Notes: generated by a model from the letters alone, not told the origin. Positions 8,314-16,621 are shown, numbered from the stretch's first letter. The stretch: 30,969 nt of DNA from Fen-1467 sp035519475 (GCA_035519475.1 DATIWI010000224.1:1-30969); one strand, 5' to 3'. Made by a program: numbers and translations.

Positions 8314-9696
8314 ATGCCACTGTCCTCCGAGGAATTTCTCGCCCAGCGCGAGTCCCGGCTCGTCGAGGAGCTGACGGATTTCGTCCGCATCCCGAGCCAG
8401 TCCGGCGCGCCCGCCTGTGCGCCCCACATCCAGCGGGCGGCCGCGTGGGTCGCCGACCGCTTGCGCCGGGCCGGTCTGGAGAATGTCGCCGTGCTGCCGA
8501 CTGACGGTCACCCCGTCGTCTATGCGGACTGGTTGCACGCCGCGGGCGGGCCGACCGTGCTCATCTACGGTCACTACGACGTCCAGCCGCCCGAGCCGCT
8601 CAACCTCTGGATTTCCCCGCCGTACGAGCCGCAGGTCCGCGAGGGCAAGCTCTTCGGCCGCGGCGCTTCCGACGACAAGGGCGGCGTCCTGTCCGCGATT
8701 GCGGGCGTCGAGGCCTGGCTGGCCGGGCCGGAGCGGCCGGGCGTGAACCTTCGCTTTTGCATTGAGGGCGAGGAGGAGATCGGCAGCCCCAACTTCACGC
8801 CGCTGCTGCGCCGGGAACGGGCCCGCTTCGCCTGCGATCTGGTGGTCAGCGCCGACGGCGGGCAATGGTCGGCGGACCAGCCGCAACTGGTGCTGAGCCT
8901 GCGCGGCGGTTGTGGCGCCGAGCTGCGCGTCTCCGGCCCGAGCCACGATCTGCATTCCGGCATGTACGGCGGCGCGGTGCTGAATCCGCTCGAGGCCATC
9001 AGCCGTCTCCTCGCCTCCATGCGCGCCCCGGACGGCCGCATCGCGGTGGAAGGCTTCTACGATGACGTGCTGGTCCCCACCCCCCACGATCGCGAGCAGC
9101 TCGCGCGCCTGCCCGCGGACGAGCCGGCCTATGCCGCCGCCATTGGCGTGCCCGCGCTGCACGGCGAGCCGGGATTCACGGCACATGAACGCACCGGTCT
9201 CCGCCCCACGCTGGAAATCAACGGCCTGTGGGGCGGCCACACCGGTCCGGGACCGAAGACCGTCATTCCCGCCGAGGCTCACGCCAAGATCCACTGCCGC
9301 TTGGTGGCCGGGCAGGATCCGGAACGCATTTTCGAATTGCTCCGCCGCCATGTGGAGCGGCACACCCCGCGCGGCGTGCGCTCTGAACTCAGCCGGGCTC
9401 CCGGCAACTCGCTGCCCTATTTCCTCCCGGCGGACCATCCCGCCAACCGGATCGCCCGCGCCGTCTTGACGGAGGTCTACGGCGTTGCGCCCTACGAAAC
9501 CCGGGTCGGCGGCTCCATTCCGGTGCTGTCGGTCTTCCAGGAATTCCTCGCCGCGCCGGCGATTTTGTTCGGCGCGTCGACCGATGATGCGAACATTCAC
9601 GCGCCAAACGAATTTGTGTATCTGTGCAGCCTGCAGCGCACGGCGCGGTGCTTCGCCCGCCTGCTCGTGCGCCTGCACGATTACCGCGGGGCCTGA
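8314..9696 (+). CDS. M20 family dipeptidase
   Basis: This 460-residue protein of the M20 metallopeptidase (carnosinase-like dipeptidase) family has all the expected metal and catalytic signatures. They are VLIYGHYDVQPPEPLNLW (first His and catalytic Asp), FGRGASDDKGG (bridging Asp), IEGEEEIGSPN (general-base Glu-Glu), VVSADGGQW (Asp ligand) and NIHAPNEFV (last His ligand). The inserted dimerisation or lid domain lies between, with GGCGAELRVSGPSHDLHSGMYGGAVLNP and EINGLWGGHTGPGPKTVIPAEA. There is no signal peptide, so it is cytosolic. It should hydrolyse dipeptides using two zinc or manganese ions. The start ATG at 8314 matches the usual N-terminus (LAQRESRLVEELTDFVRIPSQS). The gene ends convergently with the efflux pump at 9853. 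Confidence 0.92.
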   Translation: MPLSSEEFLAQRESRLVEELTDFVRIPSQSGAPACAPHIQRAAAWVADRLRRAGLENVAVLPTDGHPVVYADWLHAAGGPTVLIYGHYDVQPPEPLNLWISPPYEPQVREGKLFGRGASDDKGGVLSAIAGVEAWLAGPERPGVNLRFCIEGEEEIGSPNFTPLLRRERARFACDLVVSADGGQWSADQPQLVLSLRGGCGAELRVSGPSHDLHSGMYGGAVLNPLEAISRLLASMRAPDGRIAVEGFYDDVLVPTPHDREQLARLPADEPAYAAAIGVPALHGEPGFTAHERTGLRPTLEINGLWGGHTGPGPKTVIPAEAHAKIHCRLVAGQDPERIFELLRRHVERHTPRGVRSELSRAPGNSLPYFLPADHPANRIARAVLTEVYGVAPYETRVGGSIPVLSVFQEFLAAPAILFGASTDDANIHAPNEFVYLCSLQRTARCFARLLVRLHDYRGA

Positions 9697-9779
9697 CGTC
9701 TGGCGACGCCGCGAACGCCACCCGCCCCGGTCGCAGGTACTCTCCCCATCGCCTCGAGTCTCTGCGCGGTGAATGGCGG

Positions 9780-9801
9780 AGCCCGCCGTCCCCGGCGGGC
9801 T
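9780..9801. terminator. GC hairpin between convergent genes
   Basis: AGCCCGCCG (9780-9788) and CGGCGGGCT (9793-9801) form a perfect nine-base stem with a TCCC loop. A weaker related hairpin (9822-9841, CCGCCGGGACGGCGG core) follows. There is no T-run on either strand. The position, between two genes that end towards each other, suggests a bidirectional transcription stop. Confidence 0.45.
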
Positions 9802-9852
9802 GGCGGCGGCCAGGGCGAATCAACCGCCGGGACGGCGGGTTCCGCCACACCG

Positions 9853-11091
9853 CTACATCGTTTCGCCGTGGCTCCCCGCCACCCGAATCCGCCGCGCCGC
9901 GCCGAGGTACACGAGGAAGAAAGCCAATCCCAGCGCCAGCATGGCCGCCTCGCCCGCGGCCAGCGTGACCGTCGTTGTCCACACCAGCGGCGCCACCACC
10001 GCGGTGGTCAGGGTGTTGCCCGCCGTCTGCACGAAGGCCTGGCAGGAGGAGGCAAGCCCCCGCTGCTCGGGGAACAGGTCGAGCGCCAGGAGGGTGAGGC
10101 TGGGCATGGAGAGCGCGGAGCCGGCAAAGTACACGTAGAGCGGCAGCACGCTCCACGGCACGGCCGGTGGAACGAGCAGGTTGAGCAGCAGGTTGCCGGC
10201 CGCGGCCGTCACCATGATGCCATAGCCCCACGCCACGGTCTGCCGCCGACTGATATGACCCGCGAGCCGGCCGGACAGCCACGCGCCCGTCACCATGCCC
10301 GTGGTGGCCGGCCCGAACAGCCAGAGAAAATCGGTCTCCGCCAGGTGCAAGTGGCGCAGCAGAAAGACCGGCGCCGACACGATGTAGATGAAGATCGCCG
10401 CGAAATTCAACGTGACCGCGAACGACAGGGTAAGAAAGGGCGGCGTCGTGAGCACCCGTCCGTAGGATGCCAGCAAGAACCCGGGCCGGAGCGATTGGCG
10501 CCGCTCCACCGGCAGCGTCTCCGGCAGCCGCCGCCAGCACACCAGCCAGACCACCGCCGTGAACAGCACGACAAAGCCGAACACCGCCCGCCACCCGAAC
10601 CAGACGTGCAGCCAGCCCCCGAGCACCGGCGCCACCGCCGGCGCCACCGCGAACACCAGGGTCACCTGCGACATCAGCCGCTGCGCGGCCGCGCCTTCAA
10701 ACACGTCGCGCACGATGGCGCGGCCCACCACCATGCCGGCCCCGGCCGTCATCCCCTGCAGCGCGCGGAATACCAGCAGACTTTCAATATTCCACGCCAG
10801 CGCGCAGCCGGCGGATGCGAGCGTGAACATCGCCAGCACGGCCAGCGTCACCCGCCGCCGGCCCAGCGCATCCGAGATGGCGCCGTGCCAGAGCGTCATG
10901 AGCGCGAACGTTGCCATGTAGGCCGTGAGGGTCTGCTGCACCAGCAGCGGCGAGGCCCGGAAGACGCGGCCGATCTCCGGCATCGACGGCAGATAGGCAT
11001 CGATGGAGAACGGCCCGACGGCCGACAGCGCCGCCAGCATCGCGGCGAGACCGCGAGGATGCGGGGCGGCGGGCGGGAGCGCATCAGTCAT
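9853..11091 (-). CDS. Bcr/CflA-type MFS efflux transporter
   Basis: This 412-residue polytopic protein has about twelve hydrophobic segments in two six-helix halves. The N-terminal helix PFSIDAYLPSMPEI is the signature of the Bcr/CflA drug-resistance subfamily. The MFS loop-2 motif appears as HGAISDALGRRRVTLAVL, and RALQGMTAGAGMVVGRAIVRDVF is the conserved fourth-helix region of these pumps. The antiporter motif region is VAPAVAPVLGGWLHVWFGWRAVF. Such proteins expel small hydrophobic drugs (bicyclomycin, chloramphenicol and others) in exchange for protons at the inner membrane; the actual substrate is unknown. ATG at 11091, TAG at 9853. It is divergent from the lipoprotein gene (195 bp between starts) and convergent with the M20 gene. 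Confidence 0.92.
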   Translation of the reverse strand: MTDALPPAAPHPRGLAAMLAALSAVGPFSIDAYLPSMPEIGRVFRASPLLVQQTLTAYMATFALMTLWHGAISDALGRRRVTLAVLAMFTLASAGCALAWNIESLLVFRALQGMTAGAGMVVGRAIVRDVFEGAAAQRLMSQVTLVFAVAPAVAPVLGGWLHVWFGWRAVFGFVVLFTAVVWLVCWRRLPETLPVERRQSLRPGFLLASYGRVLTTPPFLTLSFAVTLNFAAIFIYIVSAPVFLLRHLHLAETDFLWLFGPATTGMVTGAWLSGRLAGHISRRQTVAWGYGIMVTAAAGNLLLNLLVPPAVPWSVLPLYVYFAGSALSMPSLTLLALDLFPEQRGLASSCQAFVQTAGNTLTTAVVAPLVWTTTVTLAAGEAAMLALGLAFFLVYLGAARRIRVAGSHGETM

Positions 11092-11286
11092 CGGAACCGG
11101 CCACCATGGACGATCGCGGGCGCCGCGACAAATCTGTTCCGGCAGGCACCCGCGCCCTGGGCGGTTCCGGGCGCCGGCGGCGCCGCGGGACGGGGATGTA
11201 ACGGCCCGACCCTGCCATGCGTCTCATTGGTCGAGACATGCAGCGATGATGGAACCAAATCCGCAACCTTCTGGTCTTTCCCGCCC

Positions 11287-11790
11287 ATGAACACCAAGAG
11301 CATCTTTCTGCTGGCTGCCGCCGCTCTGCTGAGCGGATGCGTCGGTACCGGCCCGAACACCCAACGTGGGGCCGTCGGAGGCGCGGCCCTCGGCGCCGCG
11401 CTCGGCGGCATCATCGGCAACAACAGCCGCAGCCACGACACGGTCGGCGGCATGCTGATCGGCGGCGCCGTCGGCGCCATCGCCGGAGGCACGCTCGGCA
11501 ACGCCGCGGACCAGCAGGCCGGGACCATCTATCGCTCGGAAGCGGAAGCGACGAGCGATGTGGTCATGGCGGCGCCGCCCGCGCCGCCAGCGCCCCCGGT
11601 CGAGGTCGTCACCGTGCGACCCGCGCCTGCGGCGATGTGGATCGGCGGCTACTGGGTTTTCGCCCGCACGGGCTACGGCTGGGTGCCCGGCCATTGGGAG
11701 GTGCCGCCTCCGCGCTGCACCGCCTTCGTGGCGCCGCACTGGCGGCACCGCCGCGGTGGCTACGTCTACATCCGCGGCTACTGGCACTGA
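11287..11790 (+). CDS. Glycine-zipper outer-membrane-type lipoprotein with YxWxxW-like repeats
   Basis: This 167-residue protein begins with a lipoprotein signal peptide (MNTKSIFLLAAAALLSGC), with the lipobox Cys at residue 18. Residues about 25-75 are a glycine zipper (GAVGGAALGAALGGIIG, then GGMLIGGAVGAIAGGTLGN), as in YMGG/Rick_17kDa-like lipoproteins. An Ala/Pro linker follows. The C-terminus has aromatic repeats of the YxWxxGxW type (MWIGGYWVFARTGYGWVPGHWEVPP and GYVYIRGYWH). The role is probably structural in the envelope, with no enzymatic function suggested. Upstream, GTCTC/GAGAC repeats flank ATTGGTC at 11219-11243, but I cannot assign a promoter. It converges on the GH13 gene. Confidence 0.88.
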   Translation: MNTKSIFLLAAAALLSGCVGTGPNTQRGAVGGAALGAALGGIIGNNSRSHDTVGGMLIGGAVGAIAGGTLGNAADQQAGTIYRSEAEATSDVVMAAPPAPPAPPVEVVTVRPAPAAMWIGGYWVFARTGYGWVPGHWEVPPPRCTAFVAPHWRHRRGGYVYIRGYWH

Positions 11791-11815
11791 GCCTCAGCCG
11801 GCGCGCCCCTACGGT

Positions 11816-11841
11816 GGAACCCGCACTCCGTGCGGGTTTCC
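11816..11841. terminator. Near-perfect hairpin between convergent genes
   Basis: AACCCGCAC (11818-11826) and GTGCGGGTT (11830-11838) pair perfectly around TCC. GG before and TCC after extend the stem with one bulge. It lies between the lipoprotein stop (11790) and the GH13 stop (11867). A short T-run is part of the right arm on + and an A-run part of the left arm, so it could work both ways. Confidence 0.55.
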
Positions 11842-11866
11842 GCGTCGCTGCGTCCGCCGCGCACAC

Positions 11867-13522
11867 CTATTCAACCTTGACGATGGCGTAGCTCACCGGC
11901 GGCAGCGTGACCGTCCAGCCGGGCCCGGCGCGGTGCCACGCCGCCCCCTCGCCCGCGAGCGTGCGGAGCGACGCGCCGCCGGCGGCGGCGGGCAGCAGCG
12001 CCTCGCACGGCCGCGCCGACGGGTTGAGCGCGATGAGCATCCGCTCGCCGCCCCCGGCGCGCTCATAGACAAACGGCAGCTTCCCCGCCTCGGCGACCTG
12101 CGTGGTGAAATCGCCGCTCGCACCCAGCGCCGGATGCGCCCGGCGGAGGGCGATCAGCGCGCGCACGGCGTGAAGGCTCGAATCGGGGTCCGCCGCCTGC
12201 GTCGCCATCGTCGGCCGGTCGGCCGCGGGGTCGATCGGCAGATAGAGGCGGTCGGCGGGAGCCGTGGAAAAGCCCGCATTGGCGGAGCCGTCCCATTGCA
12301 TCGGCGTCCGGACGCCGGTGCGGCCGAAGCCGCCCTCCTTTGACGGGAGACCGTCAAGCGACCGCAGGCCGATCTCGTCGCCGTAGTAGATGAACGGCAC
12401 GCCGGGCATCGTCAGCAGGAAGGCGAACGCCACCTTGAGGTCGCGCCCGTCGCGCCCCCGGCCGAGCCGCGGGCTGGCATCGTGGTTGCCCGTGGGAATC
12501 GCGATGAAGCCCCGGCCCTTCGTCGCCGCGTACAGCGGCTCGAATTCGTCGAGGAACGCCCGGATGTCGCCGCGCCCGCTGCGGTCGAAGAACGGCGCGG
12601 GCTGCGCCTCGGCCTGGCGGAACAGCGAGACGTAGCCGGGCCGGTTGTAGGGCAGCAGGAAATCCATGTGGAAGCCGTTGGGAATGGCGACCTGCGGCTG
12701 CGACCACTCCGACACCATCACGCGGTCGGGGTAGTCGCGATCCATCCACGCGCGGAATTCGTGCCACAGCGCGGCGGTGGCGCGGCCGTCGGGGTCGTTC
12801 TTCACGAGCGATCCCGCCATGTCGACGCGGAAGCCGCTCGCGCCGAGATCGAACCAGAACCGCATGATGCGCTTCAATTCCTCCCGCACCGCCCGCGGTC
12901 CGGGCGCGTCGACCGGCTGCTGCCACGGCGCCTTCGGGTCGGGCTGGGCATGGCCGTAATTCAGCGCCGGCTGAAAATAGAAGAAATTCGGGATGTAATT
13001 GGCGTCCCGCTCCGCGGCTCCAACCACCACCGACTGGTTGGGCGCGAACCACGTCCAGACGCTGTCCGTCCAAATGTACCAATCGGTGTAGCGGTTGCGC
13101 GCGTGGCGCTGGCTCTCCCGGAACCACGGATGCTGGTCGGAGGTGTGCCCGGCGACCAGGTCAAGCATCACGCGGAGGCCGAGTCGGCGGGCCTCGGCGA
13201 AGAGCGCCCGCAGATCCTCGTTGGTGCCGTAGCGCGGCGCGACCTTGTAGAAGTCCGCGACGTCGTAGCCCGCGTCACGGAAGGGCGACTCGAAACACGG
13301 GTTCAGCCACAGGCCGGTGACACCGAGATCGCGCAGATACGGCAGCTTCTCGATGATCCCCCGCAGGTCGCCGATGCCGTCGCCATCCGAGTCGCGAAAC
13401 GACTGGGGATAGATCTGGTAGAAGACGGCCGATTCGAGCCACGACGACCCGCCGGCGGTTTCGTCCGCGCTCGTCGCCCGCCCGGGCAGCAGGGAAGCCG
13501 TGGCCATGAGGAGAGAAGGCAA
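11867..13522 (-). CDS. GH13 alpha-amylase family glycosidase, probably exported
   Basis: This 551-residue protein has the full GH13 barrel. It contains YQIYPQSFRDSDGDGIGDL, DLGVTGLWLNPCFESP, the nucleophile in GFRVDMAG (about D234), the acid/base in VMVSEWSQP (about E272) and the third Asp in IPTGNHDASP (about D348). PFIYYGDEIG and a C-terminal beta domain complete it. The QIYPQSFRDSDGDGIGDL type places it nearest the oligo-1,6-glucosidase/alpha-glucosidase/trehalose synthase group. The start is uncertain: the first usable codon is TTG (13522), with ATG at 13507. The frame upstream is hydrophobic (LLIIQLLPSLLM) back to a TGA at 13580-13582 with no ATG or GTG. A signal peptide therefore seems to run across the nominal start. 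It is the last gene of the minus-strand sugar cluster, 73 bp after its neighbour. Confidence 0.9.
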   Translation of the reverse strand: MPSLLMATASLLPGRATSADETAGGSSWLESAVFYQIYPQSFRDSDGDGIGDLRGIIEKLPYLRDLGVTGLWLNPCFESPFRDAGYDVADFYKVAPRYGTNEDLRALFAEARRLGLRVMLDLVAGHTSDQHPWFRESQRHARNRYTDWYIWTDSVWTWFAPNQSVVVGAAERDANYIPNFFYFQPALNYGHAQPDPKAPWQQPVDAPGPRAVREELKRIMRFWFDLGASGFRVDMAGSLVKNDPDGRATAALWHEFRAWMDRDYPDRVMVSEWSQPQVAIPNGFHMDFLLPYNRPGYVSLFRQAEAQPAPFFDRSGRGDIRAFLDEFEPLYAATKGRGFIAIPTGNHDASPRLGRGRDGRDLKVAFAFLLTMPGVPFIYYGDEIGLRSLDGLPSKEGGFGRTGVRTPMQWDGSANAGFSTAPADRLYLPIDPAADRPTMATQAADPDSSLHAVRALIALRRAHPALGASGDFTTQVAEAGKLPFVYERAGGGERMLIALNPSARPCEALLPAAAGGASLRTLAGEGAAWHRAGPGWTVTLPPVSYAIVKVE

Positions 13523-13595
13523 CAGTTGGATGATAAGCAGGGGAGGAGGGCAAGCGGGTTCTCCCCGATGCGCGCGGTCTCATCGGGCGGCCGGG

Positions 13596-14486
13596 TCAGG
13601 GCGCGTGCTTCGCATCGCGGGAGCCGCGGGCCGCGGCTCGTGGAGCCTCCGCCTCGCGCAGCCACTGCTGAACGCGCGCCAGGCTCGTGCGCACCTCGGG
13701 TTCCGGGTCATGATCCTCGGGCTCGTGCTCGATGCCGATCGGGCCGGCAAAGCCGCCGCGCACCGCCGCCTTGACCACGGCTTCGATCGACACGATGCCG
13801 TCGCCGAGCGCGCACGTCTCGTGCCCCATGTCGACGAACGGGAGACCGGTCGGGGCCGTCCGGCGCGCCTTCACGTCCTTGGCGTGCAGGTGCAGCAGCC
13901 GCCCGGTCAGCGCCCGCACCGCGTCCAGTGCTGCGAATCCCCGCGTGCCAGCCCAGCCGGTGTCAAAGGCCACGCCCAGCACGTCGGCATCGCCCGCGCC
14001 GACGGCGGTCAGGATTTCCGCCGCGCTGGTCTCGGCGTGGTTCTCGTAAGCCAGTTGCAGCCCGTGTTCCCTGAGGAGTTGGACGAGCAGCGGGCGGTCG
14101 TCCTTCAGCAACCCGTGGCCGCCGCTGATGATGCGGCAGTTGAGCGCACGGAGGAGTCGCGCGAGCAGCCGAAGGTCCTCCGCCGTGCGGCCCCAATGGC
14201 TCGCCACCGTCGTCACGGTCATCCCGTGCCGCCCCAGCACGTCCCGGGCGATCTCGAGATGCCGGAGCGTGGCCCACGCCGGATGCAGGTGGGCGCACCA
14301 CAGGTCGAGGTGCGCAAATCCCATCGCCTTGATGCCGGCCACCAGCTCGTCGAAACGGTCGGCAAAAGTCTCCACCGGGCGAAACAGATCGTTGGTGGCG
14401 GTGTCGCCCTGCATCCAGCCGCGGGTCATACGATAGCCCAGGGGCCGGGCGACGTAGTTGGCGGTGATGAACGCGACGGGGTTCAT
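13596..14486 (-). CDS. Sugar phosphate isomerase/epimerase-like TIM-barrel protein
   Basis: This 296-residue protein of the AP-endonuclease-2-like (xylose isomerase-like) TIM-barrel superfamily has the usual metal ligands in order. They are the Glu in LQLAYENHAE, the Asp in VAFDTGWAG, the His in LLHLHAKDVKA and the Glu in GPIGIEHEPED. Substrate residues are probably set by MGFAHLDLWCAHLHPAW and VTTVASHWG. There is no signal peptide, so it is cytosolic. Members interconvert ketoses or dehydrate inositol derivatives (IolE, IolI); the exact reaction cannot be assigned. The start ATG at 14486 is 27 bases after the stop of the upstream isomerase-like gene, so the two are almost certainly co-transcribed with the oxidoreductase. 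The C-terminal tail is Ala/Arg-rich and not conserved-looking. Confidence 0.85.
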   Translation of the reverse strand: MNPVAFITANYVARPLGYRMTRGWMQGDTATNDLFRPVETFADRFDELVAGIKAMGFAHLDLWCAHLHPAWATLRHLEIARDVLGRHGMTVTTVASHWGRTAEDLRLLARLLRALNCRIISGGHGLLKDDRPLLVQLLREHGLQLAYENHAETSAAEILTAVGAGDADVLGVAFDTGWAGTRGFAALDAVRALTGRLLHLHAKDVKARRTAPTGLPFVDMGHETCALGDGIVSIEAVVKAAVRGGFAGPIGIEHEPEDHDPEPEVRTSLARVQQWLREAEAPRAAARGSRDAKHAP

Positions 14487-14513
14487 GGGCGGGACGCGGG
14501 GCGGCGCCGCCGG

Positions 14514-15386
14514 TCAGCGGCCGAGTTCCGCCGTGCGGACCGCCCGGGCGACGGCGTTCCGGGTGGCCTTGGCGGTGCGCGCCGCGGACTCCTCGGCGGG
14601 CAGCGCGCTGATCTCGGGGTCAAACGGCTCCGCCGTCACCGGGCCGTCGTAGCCGGCGTCGGCCAGCGCCTGCATGAACCCGTCCAGGTCGATCACGCCG
14701 GTGGTGCCGGGAAGCTTCCGGCGGTTGTCGACGAGCTCGCCGCGGGGCACGCCCGCCGGCGCGTCGTCGACGTGCACGTGCACGAGGAGGTCGCGGGTCA
14801 ATCCCCGCAGATCCTCGCGGGTGCCGCCGGCACAATGCCAGTGCCACGCGTCGAGCAGCAGGCCGCAATTGGGGCCGATCGCGCCCGCGAGCTGCCGGAT
14901 GGACGCGACGGAGCGGACGAAGGGATGTTTGAATTTCCGCAAGGTCGTCTCCGGCCCGACGAACTCGAGTCCGAGGCGGACACCCTCGGCGGCGAGCAGC
15001 CGGGCGATGGGCTGGAAACGGGCGACGTGAAAGGCGAAGTTGGCGTCGAACTCCCGCTCATTGCTGCCCGGCATGATCCACATGCCGCTGCGCCGCGCGC
15101 CAAGCGCACGGGCGCTCGCCAGCAGCGGCGGCAGCCGCGCGAGCCAGTCGTGCCATTCCGCCTCGCTCACCTGATAGGGCATGAACGGCAGGTTCCAGGC
15201 GCCCAAGCGCAGACCGTGCGCCAGGAACAGATCGCGCACGGCGCCGGCGCCGTGCGCGACGACCTCCTCGTGGAGCACGGCGAGCTGGGCGTCGAAGCCG
15301 CCAAAGCCGTGGCGCTCGGCGAGCGCCAGCCCGTCGCGCAGGGGAAGGGAAATGCCGACATGACCGGGATTGATGGAGGCAAACAT
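14514..15386 (-). CDS. Sugar phosphate isomerase/epimerase-like TIM-barrel protein (second copy)
   Basis: This 290-residue protein of the same superfamily as the next gene is clearly a distinct paralogue. The metal-site residues are E in LGLEFVGPETTL, D in GLLLDAWHWHCAG, H in LVHVHVDDAPAG and E in GPVTAEPFDPE. The DAWHWH string and the GTTGVIDLDGFMQAL segment are typical of IolE/hydroxypyruvate-isomerase-like members that act with Gfo/Idh/MocA dehydrogenases. It starts with ATG at 15386 (MFASINPGHVGISLPL), 18 bases after the oxidoreductase stop, with only a weak GGCGGGT-type site before it. Together with the oxidoreductase it would form a dehydrogenase-isomerase pair for a modified sugar or inositol. 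Confidence 0.85.
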   Translation of the reverse strand: MFASINPGHVGISLPLRDGLALAERHGFGGFDAQLAVLHEEVVAHGAGAVRDLFLAHGLRLGAWNLPFMPYQVSEAEWHDWLARLPPLLASARALGARRSGMWIMPGSNEREFDANFAFHVARFQPIARLLAAEGVRLGLEFVGPETTLRKFKHPFVRSVASIRQLAGAIGPNCGLLLDAWHWHCAGGTREDLRGLTRDLLVHVHVDDAPAGVPRGELVDNRRKLPGTTGVIDLDGFMQALADAGYDGPVTAEPFDPEISALPAEESAARTAKATRNAVARAVRTAELGR

Positions 15387-15404
15387 GGCGGGTGGCCCGG
15401 AGGT

Positions 15405-16475
15405 TCAGCTCGAGAATTCGGCCTTGAGCGCACCGGACGCGAGCATCGACAGCATCGCGCATTTGCCCGGGGGGAGCGGAAGGTCCACCCGACCGCGCCG
15501 GCGGGCCGACGCGTGGGTCGCGAAGATGATCTCCGTCGCGCGCAGGGCGCGCTCGCTCGCAAGCTGCGGAACCGTGCCGGTGTCGAGGCAGGCCAGCATA
15601 TCGGCGATGCCTCGATAGATGGCCTGGTCGTCATGGATCGACTCGCCTGTGTCGATGACCTCCCACTCCGCCCGGCCGTGGCGGCGCAGGCGCAGCCAGG
15701 GCGCATCGGGCAGAATCTCCATCACGCCGCCTTCCCCGGTGAGCCGCAGCAGGCAGCCGAGCTCCGCGTGCTGGTGGCCGAAGTGGTAGACGGCGCGCAC
15801 GCCGTTCTGAAACCGGAATTCGCTGATGCCGTGGCCGGCGTTGACCGCCCCGAAGATTTTGCGCGCGCCGCGCATGTCGATCTGGCCCAGCACCCACTCG
15901 GCAGGCGTATCCCCATTGAAGAAGAACATCAGATCGAGCACGTGCGTGCCGGAGTCGGCAAGGTTGTGCCAGGCGCCGTCCAGGCGGAGGAGGCGACCGA
16001 TGGCGCCTTCGTCGAGCAGCGCCTTGGCCTTGGCCAGCGGCAGGTTGAAGCGGCGCTGGTGGTTGATCGCCAGCCGCACGCCGTTCTTCTCGCAGGTCCG
16101 GTGCATCCGGAGACAGGCGTCCCAGTGGACGTCCATGGGCTTTTCGCACAGGATCGCGCGCGGCCGATACCGGGCGGCGCCGCACACGACCGTGGCATGC
16201 AGATGGGGCCAGAGGCACACGCTCACCACGTCGGGGCGGATCGCCCGCATCATCTCGCGGTAGTCGGAGAAGATCGCCGCGGCCGGATTGTGCGCCGCGA
16301 CGAACGCCTGGGCGTTCTCGCGGCTCAGGTCGGCGACGGCGGCCAGCGCGCAGCGGCCCGACGCGGCGTAGCCAGCCATGTGGCGGTGCGCCATGCCGAA
16401 TCCGGTCGCGCCCTCCGTGAACCGGGGCCGGCCGCAGCCGATCAGGGCAACCTTCAGCAGGGGCGGAGTCGTCAT
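15405..16475 (-). CDS. Gfo/Idh/MocA family NAD(P)-dependent oxidoreductase
   Basis: The protein has 356 residues from ATG 16475 (MTTPPLLKVALIGCGRPRF). The Rossmann glycine motif reads GCGRPRFTEGATGFGMAHRHM, with a longer insertion between the GCG and the GMAHRHM helix than the usual GxGxxG. The cofactor and substrate motif is ILCEKPMDVHW (EKP Lys), followed by INHQRRFN and DSGTHVLDLMFFF, whose Asp and His match the D-x-x-x-H catalytic positions. It oxidises or reduces a sugar, inositol or their derivatives in the cytosol. The frame is open further upstream to 16604, but that stretch holds the palindrome and looks non-coding. It is the first gene of the minus-strand cluster and divergent from GH88 across 254 bp. 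Confidence 0.88.
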   Translation of the reverse strand: MTTPPLLKVALIGCGRPRFTEGATGFGMAHRHMAGYAASGRCALAAVADLSRENAQAFVAAHNPAAAIFSDYREMMRAIRPDVVSVCLWPHLHATVVCGAARYRPRAILCEKPMDVHWDACLRMHRTCEKNGVRLAINHQRRFNLPLAKAKALLDEGAIGRLLRLDGAWHNLADSGTHVLDLMFFFNGDTPAEWVLGQIDMRGARKIFGAVNAGHGISEFRFQNGVRAVYHFGHQHAELGCLLRLTGEGGVMEILPDAPWLRLRRHGRAEWEVIDTGESIHDDQAIYRGIADMLACLDTGTVPQLASERALRATEIIFATHASARRRGRVDLPLPPGKCAMLSMLASGALKAEFSS

Positions 16476-16594
16476 CGAGCGGCAGTGTAGGAACCACCGG
16501 GCGGCACGCGATGCTCTTTTGACGTCCCGCCGCCATCCGCGCCGCCAGGAGATTCTGCTCTGCCGCCGCCGCGCTCCGCGCCCGCCGCCCCGGC

Positions 16595-16621
16595 AACATG
16601 TCAACTATTCGTTGACATGTT
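16595..16621. promoter_or_regulatory. Perfect 27-bp palindrome, candidate operator
   Basis: AACATGTCAAC (16595-16605), spacer TATTC, then GTTGACATGTT (16611-16621) are perfect 11-base complementary arms. It stands out as AT-richer than its GC-rich surroundings. It lies 120 bp upstream of the oxidoreductase start and 109 bp upstream of GH88, so one regulator could control both arms. TTGACA occurs on both strands inside the arms, but no convincing -10 box is found 16-18 bases on. No regulator gene is nearby. The size and symmetry suit a dimeric helix-turn-helix repressor, but the family is not identifiable. Confidence 0.65.

Noticed and set aside
5063..8320. Open frame of 1085 codons on the minus strand
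   Set aside because: It is antisense to three well-supported genes with catalytic motifs. Its translation is Arg/Gly/Asp/Val-rich with no domain, a usual by-product of GC-rich codon use.
9769..11790. Plus-strand frame running through the efflux pump region into the lipoprotein gene
   Set aside because: Only the part from 11287 has a start, lipobox and conserved repeats. The rest is antisense to the efflux pump and rich in His, Arg and Gln.
13500..16490. Open frame of 996 codons on the plus strand
   Set aside because: It lies opposite the isomerase-like and oxidoreductase genes, which have clear metal and cofactor motifs; its own product has no recognisable structure.
16599..16617. TTGACA inside the palindrome as a -35 promoter box
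   Set aside because: No acceptable -10 box occurs 16-18 bases downstream on either strand, so I treat it only as a possible operator.
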